A stretch of DNA of 64,000 nucleotides from Hyphomicrobiales bacterium (GTDB taxonomy: Bacteria; Pseudomonadota; Alphaproteobacteria; Rhizobiales; Rhizobiaceae): positions 1 through 64,000 of the forward strand of contig UCHD01000030.1 in NCBI GenBank assembly GCA_900472175.1. Direction: 5' to 3'. This document shows, one piece after another, positions 1 to 9,654 of the stretch. Position numbers and translations under genes: made by a program. Position 1 is the first letter of the stretch. Each line of letters begins with the position of its first letter. Under the pieces are notes generated by a model, which saw only the letters and a program-made list of their open reading frames with translations, had not been told where the DNA came from and did not search any database.

Positions 1-19
1 AGCCTCCATCGTCGAGTAA
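1..19 (+). CDS. tuf: elongation factor Tu, last codons only (partial)
   Basis: Read in the frame starting at base 2, the first bases encode A-S-I-V-E followed by TAA at 17-19. That matches the usual C-terminus of rhizobial EF-Tu (GAGIVASIxE). A tuf gene directly before rpsJ is the standard str-S10 arrangement, and a terminator hairpin follows at once. Only five residues are visible, so the call rests on this short match plus context. Confidence 0.6.
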
Positions 20-31
20 TTTACTCGGTTG

Positions 32-62
32 GGAAGCGGCGCATTCAAGCGCCGCTTCCTTG
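32..62 (+). terminator. terminator hairpin after tuf
   Basis: A perfect 11-bp stem (32-42 with 49-59; arms GGAAGCGGCGC and GCGCCGCTTCC) encloses a 6-nt loop and begins 12 bases after the tuf stop. The T-run is short, so termination may be partial. Bases 63-308 form the leader before rpsJ. It holds a TTGACG at 111-116 that could be a -35 element, but I see no convincing -10 partner. Confidence 0.7.
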
Positions 63-308
63 AATATTTGCTGGTCGAAGCCTGCACTTCAAGGTGTATG
101 CCTCTCGAATTGACGGAAGCGCGAAAAAACGTGTTTTCGTGGGCGTTCGGTCATTGTGTCGGACGCCGATTCCGTATATGTGGCGGGTCGAATTGCAGAA
201 ACGGACAGAGAGCGATTTGCTCTTTGTGCTCTTTGAAGCATCAGCACCCGGAAACGACTAACGAACTGCCTCATGTGGCGTTCGCTAACAACAACAAGGA
301 TAACTCGA

Positions 309-617
309 ATGAACGGCCAGAATATCCGTATCCGCCTCAAGGCGTTTGATCACCGGATTCTTGATGCCTCCACGCGGGAAATCGTTTCGACGGCCAAGCG
401 CACAGGCGCTTCGGTTCGTGGTCCGGTGCCGCTTCCTACCCGGATTGAAAAGTTTACTGTCAACCGCTCGCCTCACGTCGACAAGAAGAGCCGTGAACAG
501 TTCGAGATGCGCACCCACAAGCGTCTCCTCGATATCGTCGATCCTACTCCGCAGACCGTTGACGCGCTGATGAAGCTCGACCTCGCTGCCGGCGTGGATG
601 TGGAAATCAAGCTTTAA
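309..617 (+). CDS. rpsJ: 30S ribosomal protein S10
   Basis: S10 (102 aa, family length) sits in the head of the small subunit and also acts as NusE in antitermination complexes. The sequence starts [15 protein letters not shown] and carries the conserved GPVPLPT and [14 protein letters not shown] blocks. An in-frame ATG at 273 would add 12 residues that do not belong to the family. The ATG at 309 has an AAGGA ribosome-binding site about 9 bases upstream. It is the first gene of the S10 cluster, and a 155-bp gap separates it from rplC. Confidence 0.97.
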
Positions 618-772
618 AAACAAGGAAGGTACGTGGATCTCGGTCCAACGGCTTCCAAAAACGGGCGACCCTTTTATCTCCCCGGCCAAGTGGGCGGATG
701 ATCTGAGGGAAACCTTAAACCAGAGATGCAGCGGGGTTTACTCCGTCGCTAACTCTTAAGAGGAATGAACCA

Positions 773-1453
773 ATGCGTTCAGGTGTGATTGCACAGAAGA
801 TTGGGATGACCCGCGTCTATAACGACGCTGGTGAGCATATCCCAGTTACAGTATTGCGGATGGAAAACGTACAAGTCGTTGCCCACCGCACAGAAGACAA
901 GAATGGCTACACCGCAGTTCAGCTCGGTGCGGGCCAGTCCAAGGTCAAGAACACGAGCAAGCCGTTGCGTGGTCAGTTCGCTGCCGCCAATGTAGAGCCG
1001 AAGGCCAAGGTCGTTGAGTTCCGCGTTTCGTCGGACAATCTGATCGATGTCGGCGCTGAGCTCACTGCAAACCATTTCGTCGCCGGCCAGCTGGTCGACG
1101 TTACCGGTACATCTGCCGGTAAGGGTTTTGCCGGTGCGATCAAGCGCCACAACTTCGGCGGTCTGCGTGCAACGCACGGCGTGTCCGTATCGCACCGTTC
1201 GCATGGTTCGACTGGTTCCAACCAGGATCCGGGCCGCGTCTGGAAGGGTAAGCGCATGGCTGGCCACATGGGTCAGACACGCATCACCACCCAGAACCTG
1301 GAAGTGGTCTCCACCGATGAAGACCGCGGTCTGATCCTCGTCAAGGGCGCCGTACCCGGCTCCAAGGGCGCATGGATCGTCGTTCGCGACGCCATCAAGT
1401 CCGGCACTCCGGCTGACGCTCCGCGTCCTGCCGCTGTGCGCGCAGCCAAGTAA
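773..1453 (+). CDS. rplC: 50S ribosomal protein L3
   Basis: L3 (226 aa) nucleates 23S rRNA folding and reaches towards the peptidyl-transferase centre. The conserved stretch at residues 129-166 includes [20 protein letters not shown]. Its Gln at about 151 corresponds to the residue that PrmB methylates in E. coli. The tail from about residue 210 is rich in Ala and Pro and is longer than in enterobacteria. AGAGG precedes the ATG. It belongs to the S10 operon, 12 bp before rplD. Confidence 0.97.
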   Translation: MRSGVIAQKIGMTRVYNDAGEHIPVTVLRMENVQVVAHRTEDKNGYTAVQLGAGQSKVKNTSKPLRGQFAAANVEPKAKVVEFRVSSDNLIDVGAELTANHFVAGQLVDVTGTSAGKGFAGAIKRHNFGGLRATHGVSVSHRSHGSTGSNQDPGRVWKGKRMAGHMGQTRITTQNLEVVSTDEDRGLILVKGAVPGSKGAWIVVRDAIKSGTPADAPRPAAVRAAK

Positions 1454-1465
1454 GGGGGCCAGATC

Positions 1466-2086
1466 ATGGATCTCAACGTCACCACACTCGAGGGCAAAGA
1501 GGCCGGTAAGGTTTCCCTGTCCGACGCGATTTTCGGCCTTGAGCCGCGCGAAGATATCATTGCCCGCGTCGTTCGCTGGCAGCTTGCTAAGAAGCAGCAG
1601 GGTACGCATAAGGCCAAGGGCCGTGCAGAAGTCGCACGCACCGGCGCCAAGATGTTCAAGCAGAAGGGTACGGGCCGCGCTCGTCACCATTCGGCTCGTG
1701 CTCCGCAGTTCCGCGGCGGTGGTAAGGCTCATGGCCCGGTTGTTCGCAGCCACGCCCATGACCTGCCCAAGAAGGTTCGTGCTCTCGGCCTGCGTCATGC
1801 GCTGTCGGCCAAGCTGCGTGCCGAAGAGCTGATCATCGTTGACAGCCTGGTTGCTGCTGAAGCCAAGACGAAGGTGCTGACCGGCGCGTTCGCAACGCTC
1901 GGCCTGACCAACGTGCTGTTCATCGGCGGCGCCGAACTCGACAGCAATTTCAAGCTCGCAGCTCAGAACATCCCGAACGTGGACGTTCTGCCGGTGCAGG
2001 GCATCAACGTTTATGACATTCTGCGCCGCGGCAAGCTCGTCCTGTCCAAGGCTGCAGTTGAAGCTCTTGAGGAGCGGTTCAAATGA
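1466..2086 (+). CDS. rplD: 50S ribosomal protein L4
   Basis: L4 (206 aa) binds 23S rRNA, and its basic loop lines the exit tunnel. That loop is visible at residues 66-86 ([11 protein letters not shown], then APQFRGGG). In E. coli L4 also represses its own operon by binding the S10 leader. The E. coli-type leader hairpin is not recognisable here, so that regulation cannot be assumed. The gene overlaps rplW by 4 bp (ATGA), which implies translational coupling. Confidence 0.97.
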   Translation: MDLNVTTLEGKEAGKVSLSDAIFGLEPREDIIARVVRWQLAKKQQGTHKAKGRAEVARTGAKMFKQKGTGRARHHSARAPQFRGGGKAHGPVVRSHAHDLPKKVRALGLRHALSAKLRAEELIIVDSLVAAEAKTKVLTGAFATLGLTNVLFIGGAELDSNFKLAAQNIPNVDVLPVQGINVYDILRRGKLVLSKAAVEALEERFK

Positions 2087-2376
2087 CTGACCTTCGCCAC
2101 TACGATGTGATCCTCGCTCCGTCGATCACCGAAAAGTCGACGCTGGTTTCTGAACAGAACCAGATCATCTTCAACGTCGCCAAGGGCGCGTCGAAGCCGG
2201 AAATCAAGGCTGCGATCGAAGCGCTGTTCGGCGTCAAGGTCACGGCTGTGAACACGCTGGTCCGCAAGGGCAAGCTGAAGCGCTTCCGCGGTTTCGCGGG
2301 CCGGCAGAAGGACGTCAAGAAGGCAATCGTCACACTCGCTGACGGTCAGACCATCGACGTCTCCACCGGACTCTGA
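2083..2376 (+). CDS. rplW: 50S ribosomal protein L23
   Basis: L23 (97 aa) lies at the tunnel exit and is the docking site for trigger factor and SRP. It begins [20 protein letters not shown] and has the typical [14 protein letters not shown] segment. Its ATG overlaps the rplD stop by 4 bp, and the GAGGAG of the rplD 3' end serves as ribosome-binding site. The length is normal for the bacterial family. Confidence 0.97.
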   Translation: MTDLRHYDVILAPSITEKSTLVSEQNQIIFNVAKGASKPEIKAAIEALFGVKVTAVNTLVRKGKLKRFRGFAGRQKDVKKAIVTLADGQTIDVSTGL

Positions 2377-2387
2377 GGAATAGAACA

Positions 2388-3224
2388 ATGGCATTGAAAA
2401 GTTTCAATCCGATCACCCCGAGCCAGCGCCAGCTGGTCATCGTCGACCGGTCCGGCCTGCACAAGGGCAAGCCGGTCAAGTCGCTGACCGAAGGCCTGTC
2501 TTCCAAGGGCGGACGTAACAACACTGGCCGCATCACCGTGCGTTTCCAGGGCGGTGGTCACAAGCGTACCTACCGTCTGATCGACTTCAAGCGTCGCAAG
2601 TTCGACGTTGAAGGCACGGTTGCACGCCTCGAATACGACCCGAACCGCACGGCGTTCATCGCGCTGATCAACTATGCGGACGGCGAACAGGCCTACATCA
2701 TCGCTCCGCAGCGTCTTGCTGCCGGCGACAAGGTGATCGCTTCGGAAAAGCAGGTTGACGTGAAGCCAGGCAACACCATGCCGCTTCAGTACATGCCGGT
2801 TGGTTCGATCGTTCACAACGTCGAGATGAAGCCGGGCAAGGGCGGTCAGATCGCTCGCTCCGCCGGCGCCTATGTTCAGCTGGTTGGTCGCGACCAGGGC
2901 ATGGCGATCCTTCGCCTGTCGTCTGGCGAACAGCGCCTGGTGCACGGCTCCTGCCTTGCAACGGTCGGTGCAGTTTCCAACCCCGATCACGGCAACATCA
3001 ACGACGGCAAGGCCGGTCGTTCGGTTTGGCGTGGCAAGCGTCCGCATGTTCGCGGCGTCGTCATGAACCCTGTTGACCACCCGCACGGCGGTGGTGAAGG
3101 CCGCACCTCGGGTGGCCGTCATCCGGTTTCGCCTTGGGGTAAGCCCACCAAGGGCAAGCGTACGCGCTCGAACAAGTCGACCGACAAGTTCATCATGCGC
3201 TCGCGTCATCAGCGTAAGAAGTAA
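2388..3224 (+). CDS. rplB: 50S ribosomal protein L2
   Basis: L2 (278 aa) is needed for subunit association and peptidyl-transferase function. The diagnostic [10 protein letters not shown] loop, with its conserved His near residue 231, is followed by the basic C-terminal extension ending RHQRKK. TGAGGAAT precedes the ATG. The gene lies between rplW and rpsS in the canonical order. Confidence 0.98.
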   Translation: MALKSFNPITPSQRQLVIVDRSGLHKGKPVKSLTEGLSSKGGRNNTGRITVRFQGGGHKRTYRLIDFKRRKFDVEGTVARLEYDPNRTAFIALINYADGEQAYIIAPQRLAAGDKVIASEKQVDVKPGNTMPLQYMPVGSIVHNVEMKPGKGGQIARSAGAYVQLVGRDQGMAILRLSSGEQRLVHGSCLATVGAVSNPDHGNINDGKAGRSVWRGKRPHVRGVVMNPVDHPHGGGEGRTSGGRHPVSPWGKPTKGKRTRSNKSTDKFIMRSRHQRKK

Positions 3225-3239
3225 GAGAGGAAGTCTCCA

Positions 3240-3518
3240 ATGACTCGTTCAGTATGGAAAGGTCCGTTTGTTGACGGCTATCTTCTCAAGAAGGCTGAGA
3301 AGGTTCGTGAAGGCGGCCGCAACGAAGTGATCAAGATGTGGAGCCGTCGCTCCACGATCCTGCCGCAGTTCGTCGGTCTCACGTTCGGCGTCTACAATGG
3401 CAGCAAGCATGTTCCGGTCAGTGTCAACGAAGACATGATCGGTCACAAGTTCGGTGAATTCTCTCCGACCCGGACCTATTACGGTCACGGTGCGGACAAG
3501 AAGGCAAAGAGGAAGTAA
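3240..3518 (+). CDS. rpsS: 30S ribosomal protein S19
   Basis: S19 (92 aa) binds 16S rRNA in the head with S13 and contacts the A-site finger of the large subunit. It starts [16 protein letters not shown], has the conserved [13 protein letters not shown] and [17 protein letters not shown] blocks, and ends in a lysine-rich tail. AGAGGAAG precedes the ATG. Only 2 bp separate it from rplV. Confidence 0.97.
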   Translation: MTRSVWKGPFVDGYLLKKAEKVREGGRNEVIKMWSRRSTILPQFVGLTFGVYNGSKHVPVSVNEDMIGHKFGEFSPTRTYYGHGADKKAKRK

Positions 3519-3520
3519 TT

Positions 3521-3910
3521 ATGGGCAAGGCAAAAGCCGAACGCCGGCTGAAGGATAACGAGGCGCAGGCAATCGCGCGCACGATCCGCGTCAGCCCCCA
3601 GAAGCTCAACCTGGTAGCTGCGATGATCCGCGGCAAGAAGGTTGACCGGGCTCTGGCCGAACTCGAGTTCTCGCGCAAGCGGATCTCGGACACTGTCAAG
3701 AAGACGCTGGAATCTGCGATCGCTAACGCAGAAAACAACCACGATCTCGACGTCGACAGCCTGATCGTTGCCGAAGCTTACGTTGGCAAGTCCATTGTCA
3801 TGAAGCGTTTCCACGCTCGTGGCCGTGGCCGTGCATCGCGTATCGAAAAGCCTTTCGCGCATCTGACGATCGTTGTTCGCGAAGTCGAAGCTAAAGGGGA
3901 GGCCGCATAA
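3521..3910 (+). CDS. rplV: 50S ribosomal protein L22
   Basis: L22 (129 aa) forms part of the exit-tunnel constriction with L4. The N-terminal segment [21 protein letters not shown] and the C-terminal beta-hairpin region [23 protein letters not shown] are typical (about residues 22-42 and 91-113). The stop overlaps the rpsC start by one base (TAATG), so translation is probably coupled. Confidence 0.97.
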   Translation: MGKAKAERRLKDNEAQAIARTIRVSPQKLNLVAAMIRGKKVDRALAELEFSRKRISDTVKKTLESAIANAENNHDLDVDSLIVAEAYVGKSIVMKRFHARGRGRASRIEKPFAHLTIVVREVEAKGEAA

Positions 3911-4623
3911 TGGGTCAGAAGATCAATCCAGTCGGCTTCCGCCTCGGCATCAACCGTACCTGGGATAGCCGCTGGTTCGCGGACAACGCAGAATACGGTC
4001 AGCTTCTTCACGAAGACCTGAAGATCCGTGCCTACGTCATGGAAGAGCTGAAGCAGGCTGGTATCGCCAAGGTGGTCATCGAGCGTCCGCACAAGAAGTG
4101 CCGCGTCACGATCCACTCGGCTCGCCCGGGCCTGATCATCGGCAAGAAGGGCGCAGACATCGAAAAGCTGCGCAAGAAGATCGGCGAGATGACCAAGTCG
4201 GAAACGCACCTCAACATCGTTGAAGTGCGCAAGCCGGAAGTCGACTCGACGCTCGTCGCTCAGTCGATCGCTCAGCAGCTCGAACGCCGCGTGGCTTTCC
4301 GCCGTGCGATGAAGCGTGCCGTTCAGTCCGCAATGCGTCTTGGCGCCGAAGGCATCAAGATCACCTGCGGCGGCCGTCTCGGCGGTGCTGAAATCGCTCG
4401 TACCGAATGGTACCGTGAAGGCCGCGTGCCGTTGCATACGCTTCGCGCCGACATCGACTACGGTGTGGCTGAAGCCAAGACCGCTTTCGGTATCTGCGGC
4501 ATCAAGGTCTGGATCTTCAAGGGCGAAATCCTCGAACACGATCCGATGGCTTCCGAGCGTCGTTCGTCCGAGGCAGATGCCCAGGGCCCCAGCAGCAACA
4601 ACCGTCGTCGCGAAAACGCGTAA
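3910..4623 (+). CDS. rpsC: 30S ribosomal protein S3
   Basis: S3 (237 aa) sits at the mRNA entry pore and contributes to helicase activity there. The KH-type RNA-binding domain shows its GLIIGKKG loop at residues 74-81. The C-terminal S3 domain carries [32 protein letters not shown]. The tail from about residue 215 is Ser/Arg/Asn-rich, as in other alphaproteobacteria. GGGGAGG at the rplV 3' end is its ribosome-binding site. Confidence 0.97.
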   Translation: MGQKINPVGFRLGINRTWDSRWFADNAEYGQLLHEDLKIRAYVMEELKQAGIAKVVIERPHKKCRVTIHSARPGLIIGKKGADIEKLRKKIGEMTKSETHLNIVEVRKPEVDSTLVAQSIAQQLERRVAFRRAMKRAVQSAMRLGAEGIKITCGGRLGGAEIARTEWYREGRVPLHTLRADIDYGVAEAKTAFGICGIKVWIFKGEILEHDPMASERRSSEADAQGPSSNNRRRENA

Positions 4624-4661
4624 CAGTCGTTCCTGGCAGCTAATATCGGAGAATTAAAAAA

Positions 4662-5075
4662 ATGTTGCAGCCAAAGCGCACTAAGTACCGCAAGCAGTTC
4701 AAGGGACGCATCAAGGGCGTTGCCAAGGGCGGTTCCGACCTTGCTTTCGGTGAATTCGGCCTGAAGTCTCAGGAGCCGAACCGCGTAAACGCACGCGAGA
4801 TCGAAGCGGCCCGCCGCGCGATCACCCGTCACATGAAACGTGCCGGCCGCGTATGGATCCGCGTATTCCCAGACGTACCGGTCACGGCAAAGCCGACCGA
4901 AGTCCGTATGGGTAAAGGTAAGGGTTCGGTTGAATATTGGGCTTGCAAGGTCAAGCCCGGCCGAATGATGTTCGAAATCGACGGCGTCAGCGAAGAACTC
5001 GCCCGCGAGGCGCTTCGCCTTGGTGCTGCGAAACTCTCTGTCAAGACGCGCTTCGTACAGCGCATTGCAGAGTAA
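4662..5075 (+). CDS. rplP: 50S ribosomal protein L16
   Basis: L16 (137 aa) organises the A-site region of 23S rRNA. The sequence starts [16 protein letters not shown] and contains [13 protein letters not shown]; Arg82 is equivalent to the arginine hydroxylated by YcfD/RoxA in E. coli. TCGGAGAA precedes the ATG after a 38-bp gap from rpsC. The length and order are canonical. Confidence 0.97.
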   Translation: MLQPKRTKYRKQFKGRIKGVAKGGSDLAFGEFGLKSQEPNRVNAREIEAARRAITRHMKRAGRVWIRVFPDVPVTAKPTEVRMGKGKGSVEYWACKVKPGRMMFEIDGVSEELAREALRLGAAKLSVKTRFVQRIAE

Positions 5076-5087
5076 GGAGTAAAGCCC

Positions 5088-5288
5088 ATGAAAGCCGATA
5101 CCGTCCGCGCGCTCAGCGCCGATCAGCTCAACGAAGAGCTTGCCAAGCTGAAGAAAGAGCAGTTCAACCTGCGCTTCCAGAAGGCCACAGGCCAGCTCGA
5201 AAAGTCGTCGCGCATCAATGAAGTCCGCAAGGACATTGCGCGCGTCAAAACCATTGCCCGCCAGAAGGCGGCAGAAGCCAAGGCTTAA
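5088..5288 (+). CDS. rpmC: 50S ribosomal protein L29
   Basis: L29 (66 aa) is a two-helix protein near the tunnel exit that packs against L23. The [29 protein letters not shown] core and the [10 protein letters not shown]-terminal helix are family hallmarks. AAGGAG lies 9 bases before the ATG. It is followed 12 bp later by rpsQ. Confidence 0.96.
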   Translation: MKADTVRALSADQLNEELAKLKKEQFNLRFQKATGQLEKSSRINEVRKDIARVKTIARQKAAEAKA

Positions 5289-5300
5289 GGATCTAAGAAT

Positions 5301-5537
5301 ATGCCAAAACGCATTCTGCAGGGCACAGTCGTCAGCGACAAGAACGATAAGACCGTCGTGGTCCGTGTCGAGCGTCGTTTCGCGCACCCGATCTTCCAGA
5401 AGACCGTTCGCCGGTCCAAGAAGTACAAGGCGCATGACGAGAACAACCAGTACAAGGTCGGCGACCAGGTTTCCATCGAGGAATGCGCGCCGATCTCCAA
5501 GGATAAGACCTGGACAGTGGTTTCCGTTCAGGCCTAA
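5301..5537 (+). CDS. rpsQ: 30S ribosomal protein S17
   Basis: S17 (78 aa) is an OB-fold primary binder of 16S rRNA. The conserved [21 protein letters not shown] opening and the [19 protein letters not shown] block are present. This is the last gene of the S10 segment. A 238-bp gap with a terminator-like hairpin separates it from rplN, which matches the S10/spc operon border of E. coli. Confidence 0.97.
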   Translation: MPKRILQGTVVSDKNDKTVVVRVERRFAHPIFQKTVRRSKKYKAHDENNQYKVGDQVSIEECAPISKDKTWTVVSVQA

Positions 5538-5600
5538 TTCTTAAGACTTTCGCATCCGGCCCTTGCGTCGGCTGCGGAAATCTGTATGAAGCAGCGTAAG

Positions 5601-5625
5601 GACGCTCGTCTACGGGCGTTCTTTT
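5601..5625 (+). terminator. possible terminator or attenuator between rpsQ and rplN
   Basis: A hairpin (5601-5609 with 5612-5620) has two G-U pairs and an effective 4-nt loop. It is followed by C then TTTT and another T-rich stretch. It lies at the classical S10/spc border. The stem is moderate, so read-through is likely. The remaining 150 bp before rplN shows no promoter I can defend. Confidence 0.55.
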
Positions 5626-5775
5626 GCTTTGAGCGCACGGAAGGTCCTGTTTAGGAAACCACCCTGGCAACGATCGATCCCGCGCGAGAACAGAAATTTA
5701 GAAGCTGGAACAGGGGGCCCTCAATCTGATGAGGTTGGCCCAACCGGTCCGGTCACAACAAGAAGGCGACCTGAC

Positions 5776-6144
5776 ATGATTCAGATGCAAACAAACCTCG
5801 ACGTGGCGGATAATTCCGGCGCACGTCGTGTCATGTGCATCAAGGTGCTGGGCGGTTCCAAGCGCAAGTACGCTTCGGTCGGCGACATTATCGTCGTTTC
5901 GATCAAGGAAGCTATTCCGCGCGGCCGCGTCAAGAAGGGTGATGTGATGAAGGCGGTTGTGGTTCGCACAGCCAAGGACATCCGTCGTCCGGACGGCAGC
6001 GTCATCCGGTTCGATAACAACGCAGCTGTTCTTATCGACAACAAGAAAGAGCCGATCGGCACCCGTATCTTCGGACCGGTTCCGCGCGAACTTCGCGCCA
6101 AGAACCACATGAAGATCATCTCGCTGGCTCCAGAAGTACTGTAA
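5776..6144 (+). CDS. rplN: 50S ribosomal protein L14
   Basis: L14 (122 aa, exact family length) joins the 50S side of bridge B5/B8 and is the docking site for the silencing factor RsfS. I chose the ATG at 5776 ([17 protein letters not shown]) because an upstream in-frame start would add unrelated residues and because GAAGGCGA precedes it. It is the first gene of the spc segment. Confidence 0.97.
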   Translation: MIQMQTNLDVADNSGARRVMCIKVLGGSKRKYASVGDIIVVSIKEAIPRGRVKKGDVMKAVVVRTAKDIRRPDGSVIRFDNNAAVLIDNKKEPIGTRIFGPVPRELRAKNHMKIISLAPEVL

Positions 6145-6156
6145 GGAGCGATTGAG

Positions 6157-6468
6157 ATGCAAAAGATTCGCAAGGGCGACAAGGTCGTCGTATTGACCGG
6201 CAAGGACAAGGGTCGTTCTGGGGAAGTTCTCCAGGTTCTGCCTAAGGAAGACCGGGCTGTTGTGCGTGGCGTTAACATGGTGAAGCGTCACCAGCGCCAG
6301 ACCCAGAGCCAGGAAGCCGGCATCATCAACAAAGAAGCGTCGATCCACCTGTCGAACATCGCGATCGCCGATCCTAAGGACGGCAAGCCGACTCGCGTCG
6401 GTTTCCAGATCGATGGCGACAAGAAGGTTCGCGTTGCAAAGCGTTCGGGAGTGTCGATCGATGGCTGA
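6157..6468 (+). CDS. rplX: 50S ribosomal protein L24
   Basis: L24 (103 aa) is an assembly initiator that binds 23S rRNA early. The KOW motif is visible at residues 4-24 ([20 protein letters not shown]). AAGGAG precedes the ATG. Its last 8 bases overlap the rplE start, so the two are probably translationally coupled. Confidence 0.97.
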   Translation: MQKIRKGDKVVVLTGKDKGRSGEVLQVLPKEDRAVVRGVNMVKRHQRQTQSQEAGIINKEASIHLSNIAIADPKDGKPTRVGFQIDGDKKVRVAKRSGVSIDG

Positions 6469-7021
6469 CACCAAGAAGTACGAGCCCCGTCTGAAGACGG
6501 AATATGTCGAGCGTATCTCGAAGGCGATGCAGGAGAAGTTCTCCTACGCAAACGTCATGCAGATCCCGCGTCTCGACAAGATCGTTATCAACATGGGTGT
6601 TGGTGAATCGACGGCTGATTCCAAGAAGCCGACGGTTGCTGCAGCAGACCTCGCAGCGATTGCTGGCCAGAAGCCGGTCGTCACCAAGGCCCGCACCTCC
6701 ATCGCCGGCTTCAAGCTGCGCGAAGGCATGCCGATCGGCGCAAAGGTTACCCTGCGCGGCGTTCGCATGTACGAATTCCTGGACCGCCTGATCAACATCG
6801 CGCTTCCGCGCGTTCGAGATTTCCGCGGCCTGAATCCGAAGAGCTTTGACGGCCGTGGCAACTTCGCCATGGGTGTCAAGGAACACATTGTGTTCCCGGA
6901 GATCAACTACGACAAGGTTGATCAGATGTGGGGCATGGACATCATCGTTTGCACGACGGCAACGAACGACGACGAAGCTCGCGCTCTGCTTACAGAGTTC
7001 AACTTCCCGTTTCGCACGTAA
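6461..7021 (+). CDS. rplE: 50S ribosomal protein L5
   Basis: L5 (186 aa) binds 5S rRNA in the central protuberance and contacts P-site tRNA. The start [15 protein letters not shown] at 6461 matches alphaproteobacterial L5; a longer in-frame start at 6413 would add 16 unrelated residues. The conserved [19 protein letters not shown] block lies near residues 125-143. GGGAG lies within the end of rplX. Confidence 0.97.
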   Translation: MADTKKYEPRLKTEYVERISKAMQEKFSYANVMQIPRLDKIVINMGVGESTADSKKPTVAAADLAAIAGQKPVVTKARTSIAGFKLREGMPIGAKVTLRGVRMYEFLDRLINIALPRVRDFRGLNPKSFDGRGNFAMGVKEHIVFPEINYDKVDQMWGMDIIVCTTATNDDEARALLTEFNFPFRT

Positions 7022-7052
7022 GCCGTAACGACAAGCAGAAGGATTAAGTTGA

Positions 7053-7358
7053 ATGGCGAAGACGAGCGCAATTGAAAAGAACAATCGCCGCCGTAAGTCG
7101 GTTGCCCAGGATGCGTCCAAGCGCGCAGCCTTGAAGGCAACCATCATGAACCAGTCTCTTCCGATCGAAGAGCGTTTCAAGGCTACTTTGAAGCTGGCCA
7201 GCCTCCCGCGTGACGGCTCCAAGACCCGCGTTCGCAATCGTTGCGAAGTAACGGGTCGTCCGCGCGCATATTATCGCAAACTCAAGATGTCGCGTATTGC
7301 GCTTCGTGAACTTGGCAATTTCGGCAAGGTGCCGGGCATTGTTAAGTCGAGCTGGTAA
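7053..7358 (+). CDS. rpsN: 30S ribosomal protein S14, zinc-independent long form
   Basis: S14 (101 aa) binds the head of 16S rRNA. This is the long C-minus type. It has a single Cys in the [15 protein letters not shown] motif and no paired CxxC zinc ligands. GAAGGA lies upstream of the ATG. Order rplE-rpsN-rpsH is canonical. Confidence 0.97.
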   Translation: MAKTSAIEKNNRRRKSVAQDASKRAALKATIMNQSLPIEERFKATLKLASLPRDGSKTRVRNRCEVTGRPRAYYRKLKMSRIALRELGNFGKVPGIVKSSW

Positions 7359-7370
7359 GGAGACGGGTAC

Positions 7371-7769
7371 ATGGCAATGACTGATCCGCTGGGCGATATG
7401 CTCACACGTATCCGCAACGGTGCTTCCCGCCGCAAGTCGAGCGTTTCCACGCCGGCTTCCAAGCTGCGCGCACGCGTTCTGGATGTCCTTCAGGCTGAAG
7501 GCTACATCCGCGGTTACTCGGAAACCGAATTCGGCAACGGCAAGGCTGAGCTGAATATCGAGTTGAAGTACTACGAAGGTGCGTCGGTGATCCGTGAGAT
7601 CGGCCGCGTATCGAAGCCGGGCCGCCGGGTTTATGTCTCGGTCAAGTCCATTCCGCAGGTCGCGAACGGTCTCGGTATCACTATCCTTTCGACTCCGAAG
7701 GGTGTGATGGCCGATCATCAGGCACGCGAACAGAACGTTGGTGGCGAGGTTCTCTGCTCCGTATTCTAA
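7371..7769 (+). CDS. rpsH: 30S ribosomal protein S8
   Basis: S8 (132 aa) is a primary 16S rRNA binder and, in E. coli, represses the spc operon by binding mRNA at rplE. The sequence shows [15 protein letters not shown] near the start and the C-terminal [31 protein letters not shown] precedes the ATG. Whether S8 autoregulation operates here cannot be read from the sequence. Confidence 0.97.
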   Translation: MAMTDPLGDMLTRIRNGASRRKSSVSTPASKLRARVLDVLQAEGYIRGYSETEFGNGKAELNIELKYYEGASVIREIGRVSKPGRRVYVSVKSIPQVANGLGITILSTPKGVMADHQAREQNVGGEVLCSVF

Positions 7770-7812
7770 TACGGTAGCAGTGATCTCCATAACGGACAGA
7801 CAGGTTTGAAAT

Positions 7813-8346
7813 ATGTCTCGTATCGGTAAAAAGCCCGTTCAGGTTCCTGCAGGTGTCACAGCCACGGTTAATGGCCAGACAGTGACTGCAAAGGGCCCGA
7901 AAGGCGAACTCATCTTCGTTGCGAACGACGAAGTTCTCGTAAAGCTGGAAGACAACGCGGTGTCGGTGACCCCGGTTGACCAGTCCAAGGATGCTCGGTC
8001 GAAGTGGGGCATGTCCCGCACGATGATCGAAAACATCTTCAAGGGCGTCAAGGACGGCTTCGAGCGCAAGCTCGAAATCAACGGCGTTGGTTACCGCGCG
8101 TCGCTTCAGGGCAAGAACCTGCAGCTGGCACTCGGTTTCAGCCATGACGTGGTCTATCAGACTCCTGAAGGCATCTCGATTGCTGTGCCGAAGCCGACGG
8201 AAATCGTCGTCACCGGCATCAACAAGCAGCAGGTCGGCCAGGTCGCGGCAGAAATCCGCGAATACCGTGGCCCCGAGCCCTACAAGGGCAAGGGCGTCAA
8301 GTATGCTGGCGAGCGGATTGTCCGCAAAGAAGGCAAGAAGAAGTAA
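7813..8346 (+). CDS. rplF: 50S ribosomal protein L6
   Basis: L6 (177 aa) lies near the GTPase-associated centre. It has two repeated alpha/beta domains and the conserved [18 protein letters not shown] signature near residues 152-169. The ribosome-binding site (ACAGG) is weaker than in the neighbours, and the 43-bp gap after rpsH is longer than usual in this segment. Confidence 0.97.
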   Translation: MSRIGKKPVQVPAGVTATVNGQTVTAKGPKGELIFVANDEVLVKLEDNAVSVTPVDQSKDARSKWGMSRTMIENIFKGVKDGFERKLEINGVGYRASLQGKNLQLALGFSHDVVYQTPEGISIAVPKPTEIVVTGINKQQVGQVAAEIREYRGPEPYKGKGVKYAGERIVRKEGKKK

Positions 8347-8358
8347 GGATCACGCGAA

Positions 8359-8721
8359 ATGGCTACAAGGAAAGATACACTTGTGCGCCGCGCCAGCCGC
8401 GTGCGCCGTCAAGTCAAGGCAGTGGCCAATGGCCGTCTGCGCCTGTCCGTTCATCGCTCGTCGAAGAACATCTACGCACAGGTTATCGATGATGTTGCAG
8501 GCAAGACCGTTGCGTCTGCCTCGACACTCGACACGGATCTGCGTCCGTCGCTTAAGACGGGTGCTGACACGGCAGCTGCTGCTGCCGTTGGCAAGCTCCT
8601 CGCAGAGCGCGCCTCGAAGGCTGGTGTCAAGGACGTCGTCTTTGACCGTGGCGCCTTCATCTATCACGGCCGCGTCAAGGCGCTCGCCGAGGCAGCCCGC
8701 GAGGGTGGCCTGAACTTCTGA
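8359..8721 (+). CDS. rplR: 50S ribosomal protein L18
   Basis: L18 (120 aa) binds 5S rRNA together with L5. The basic N-terminus ([13 protein letters not shown]) is followed by the [18 protein letters not shown] core and the C-terminal [32 protein letters not shown] precedes the ATG. A strong terminator-like hairpin follows before rpsE. Confidence 0.97.
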   Translation: MATRKDTLVRRASRVRRQVKAVANGRLRLSVHRSSKNIYAQVIDDVAGKTVASASTLDTDLRPSLKTGADTAAAAAVGKLLAERASKAGVKDVVFDRGAFIYHGRVKALAEAAREGGLNF

Positions 8722-8776
8722 TGCAGTTTCCAGGCATTCGTGTCTGGACTTATTGAAATTGCACGGATACTACCCG

Positions 8777-8810
8777 GTCGCTTCGGTTCAATGAAACCGA
8801 AGCGACTTTT
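8777..8810 (+). terminator. terminator or attenuator between rplR and rpsE
   Basis: A perfect 12-bp stem (8777-8788 with 8795-8806; arms GTCGCTTCGGTT and AACCGAAGCGAC) and a 6-nt loop are followed directly by TTTT. It lies in a 133-bp gap in the middle of the spc segment, where E. coli has almost no spacer. I infer partial termination or attenuation, since complete termination would need a new promoter within about 45 bp. Confidence 0.75.
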
Positions 8811-8854
8811 GTCAATCTGCCGATTGCACCCGGAAAAGAAAAAGGAAAAGGACA

Positions 8855-9424
8855 ATGGCACAAGAAAAAAGAGGTTCTCGCGACGATCGCCAGAACCGCG
8901 AGGAGCGCGACAGCGAATTCGTTGACAAGCTCGTAGCAATCAATCGCGTCGCAAAAGTCGTCAAGGGCGGCCGTCGTTTCGGCTTTGCTGCTCTCGTCGT
9001 CGTCGGCGACCAGAAGGGCCGCGTTGGCTTCGGTCATGGCAAGGCACGTGAAGTGCCGGAAGCCATCCGCAAGGCCACCGAAGCTGCCAAGCGCGAACTG
9101 ATCTTCGTTCCGCTGCGCTCGGGCCGTACGCTTCATCACGACGTTCATGGCCGTCACGGCGCAGGCAAGGTTCTGCTGCGTGCTGCCAAGGCCGGTACCG
9201 GTATCATCGCCGGTGGTCCGATGCGCGCCGTTTTCGAAACGCTCGGCATGCACGACGTTGTTGCGAAGTCGACAGGTTCTTCGAACCCGTACAACATGAT
9301 TCGCGCCACGTTCGACGCCCTGAAGAGCCAGATGCACCCGAAGGATATCGCAGCTCAGCGCGGCATGAAGTTTGCCACTCTGCAGAGCCGCCGCGTATCC
9401 GCCGGCGTTGCTTCCGAAGAATAA
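8855..9424 (+). CDS. rpsE: 30S ribosomal protein S5
   Basis: S5 (189 aa) helps translational fidelity and mRNA entry. A charged N-terminal extension (residues 1-25) makes it longer than E. coli S5 (167 aa). Then come the S5 domain with [27 protein letters not shown] and the C-terminal half with [28 protein letters not shown] precedes the ATG. It is the first gene after the rplR-rpsE hairpin. Confidence 0.97.
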   Translation: MAQEKRGSRDDRQNREERDSEFVDKLVAINRVAKVVKGGRRFGFAALVVVGDQKGRVGFGHGKAREVPEAIRKATEAAKRELIFVPLRSGRTLHHDVHGRHGAGKVLLRAAKAGTGIIAGGPMRAVFETLGMHDVVAKSTGSSNPYNMIRATFDALKSQMHPKDIAAQRGMKFATLQSRRVSAGVASEE

Positions 9425-9437
9425 GGGAGCCTGAACA

Positions 9438-9641
9438 ATGGCTAAGAAAGAAGTTGCAAAGAAGACGGTTGCGGTCGAACAGATCGGCAGCCCCATTCGC
9501 CGCCCAGCCGTACAGCGCGCAACGCTGATCGGTCTCGGTCTCAACAAGATGCACCGGGTTAGCGTTCTGGAAGATACACCTTCCGTTCGCGGCATGATCC
9601 GGGCCGTCCAGCATCTCGTTCGCGTCGTCGACGAGAAGTGA
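9438..9641 (+). CDS. rpmD: 50S ribosomal protein L30
   Basis: L30 (67 aa) is a small bacterial-type protein of the large subunit. The [29 protein letters not shown] core is typical. AAGGGAG lies upstream of the ATG. It sits between rpsE and rplO as expected. Confidence 0.96.
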   Translation: MAKKEVAKKTVAVEQIGSPIRRPAVQRATLIGLGLNKMHRVSVLEDTPSVRGMIRAVQHLVRVVDEK

Positions 9642-9654
9642 GGGGGATACCGTC

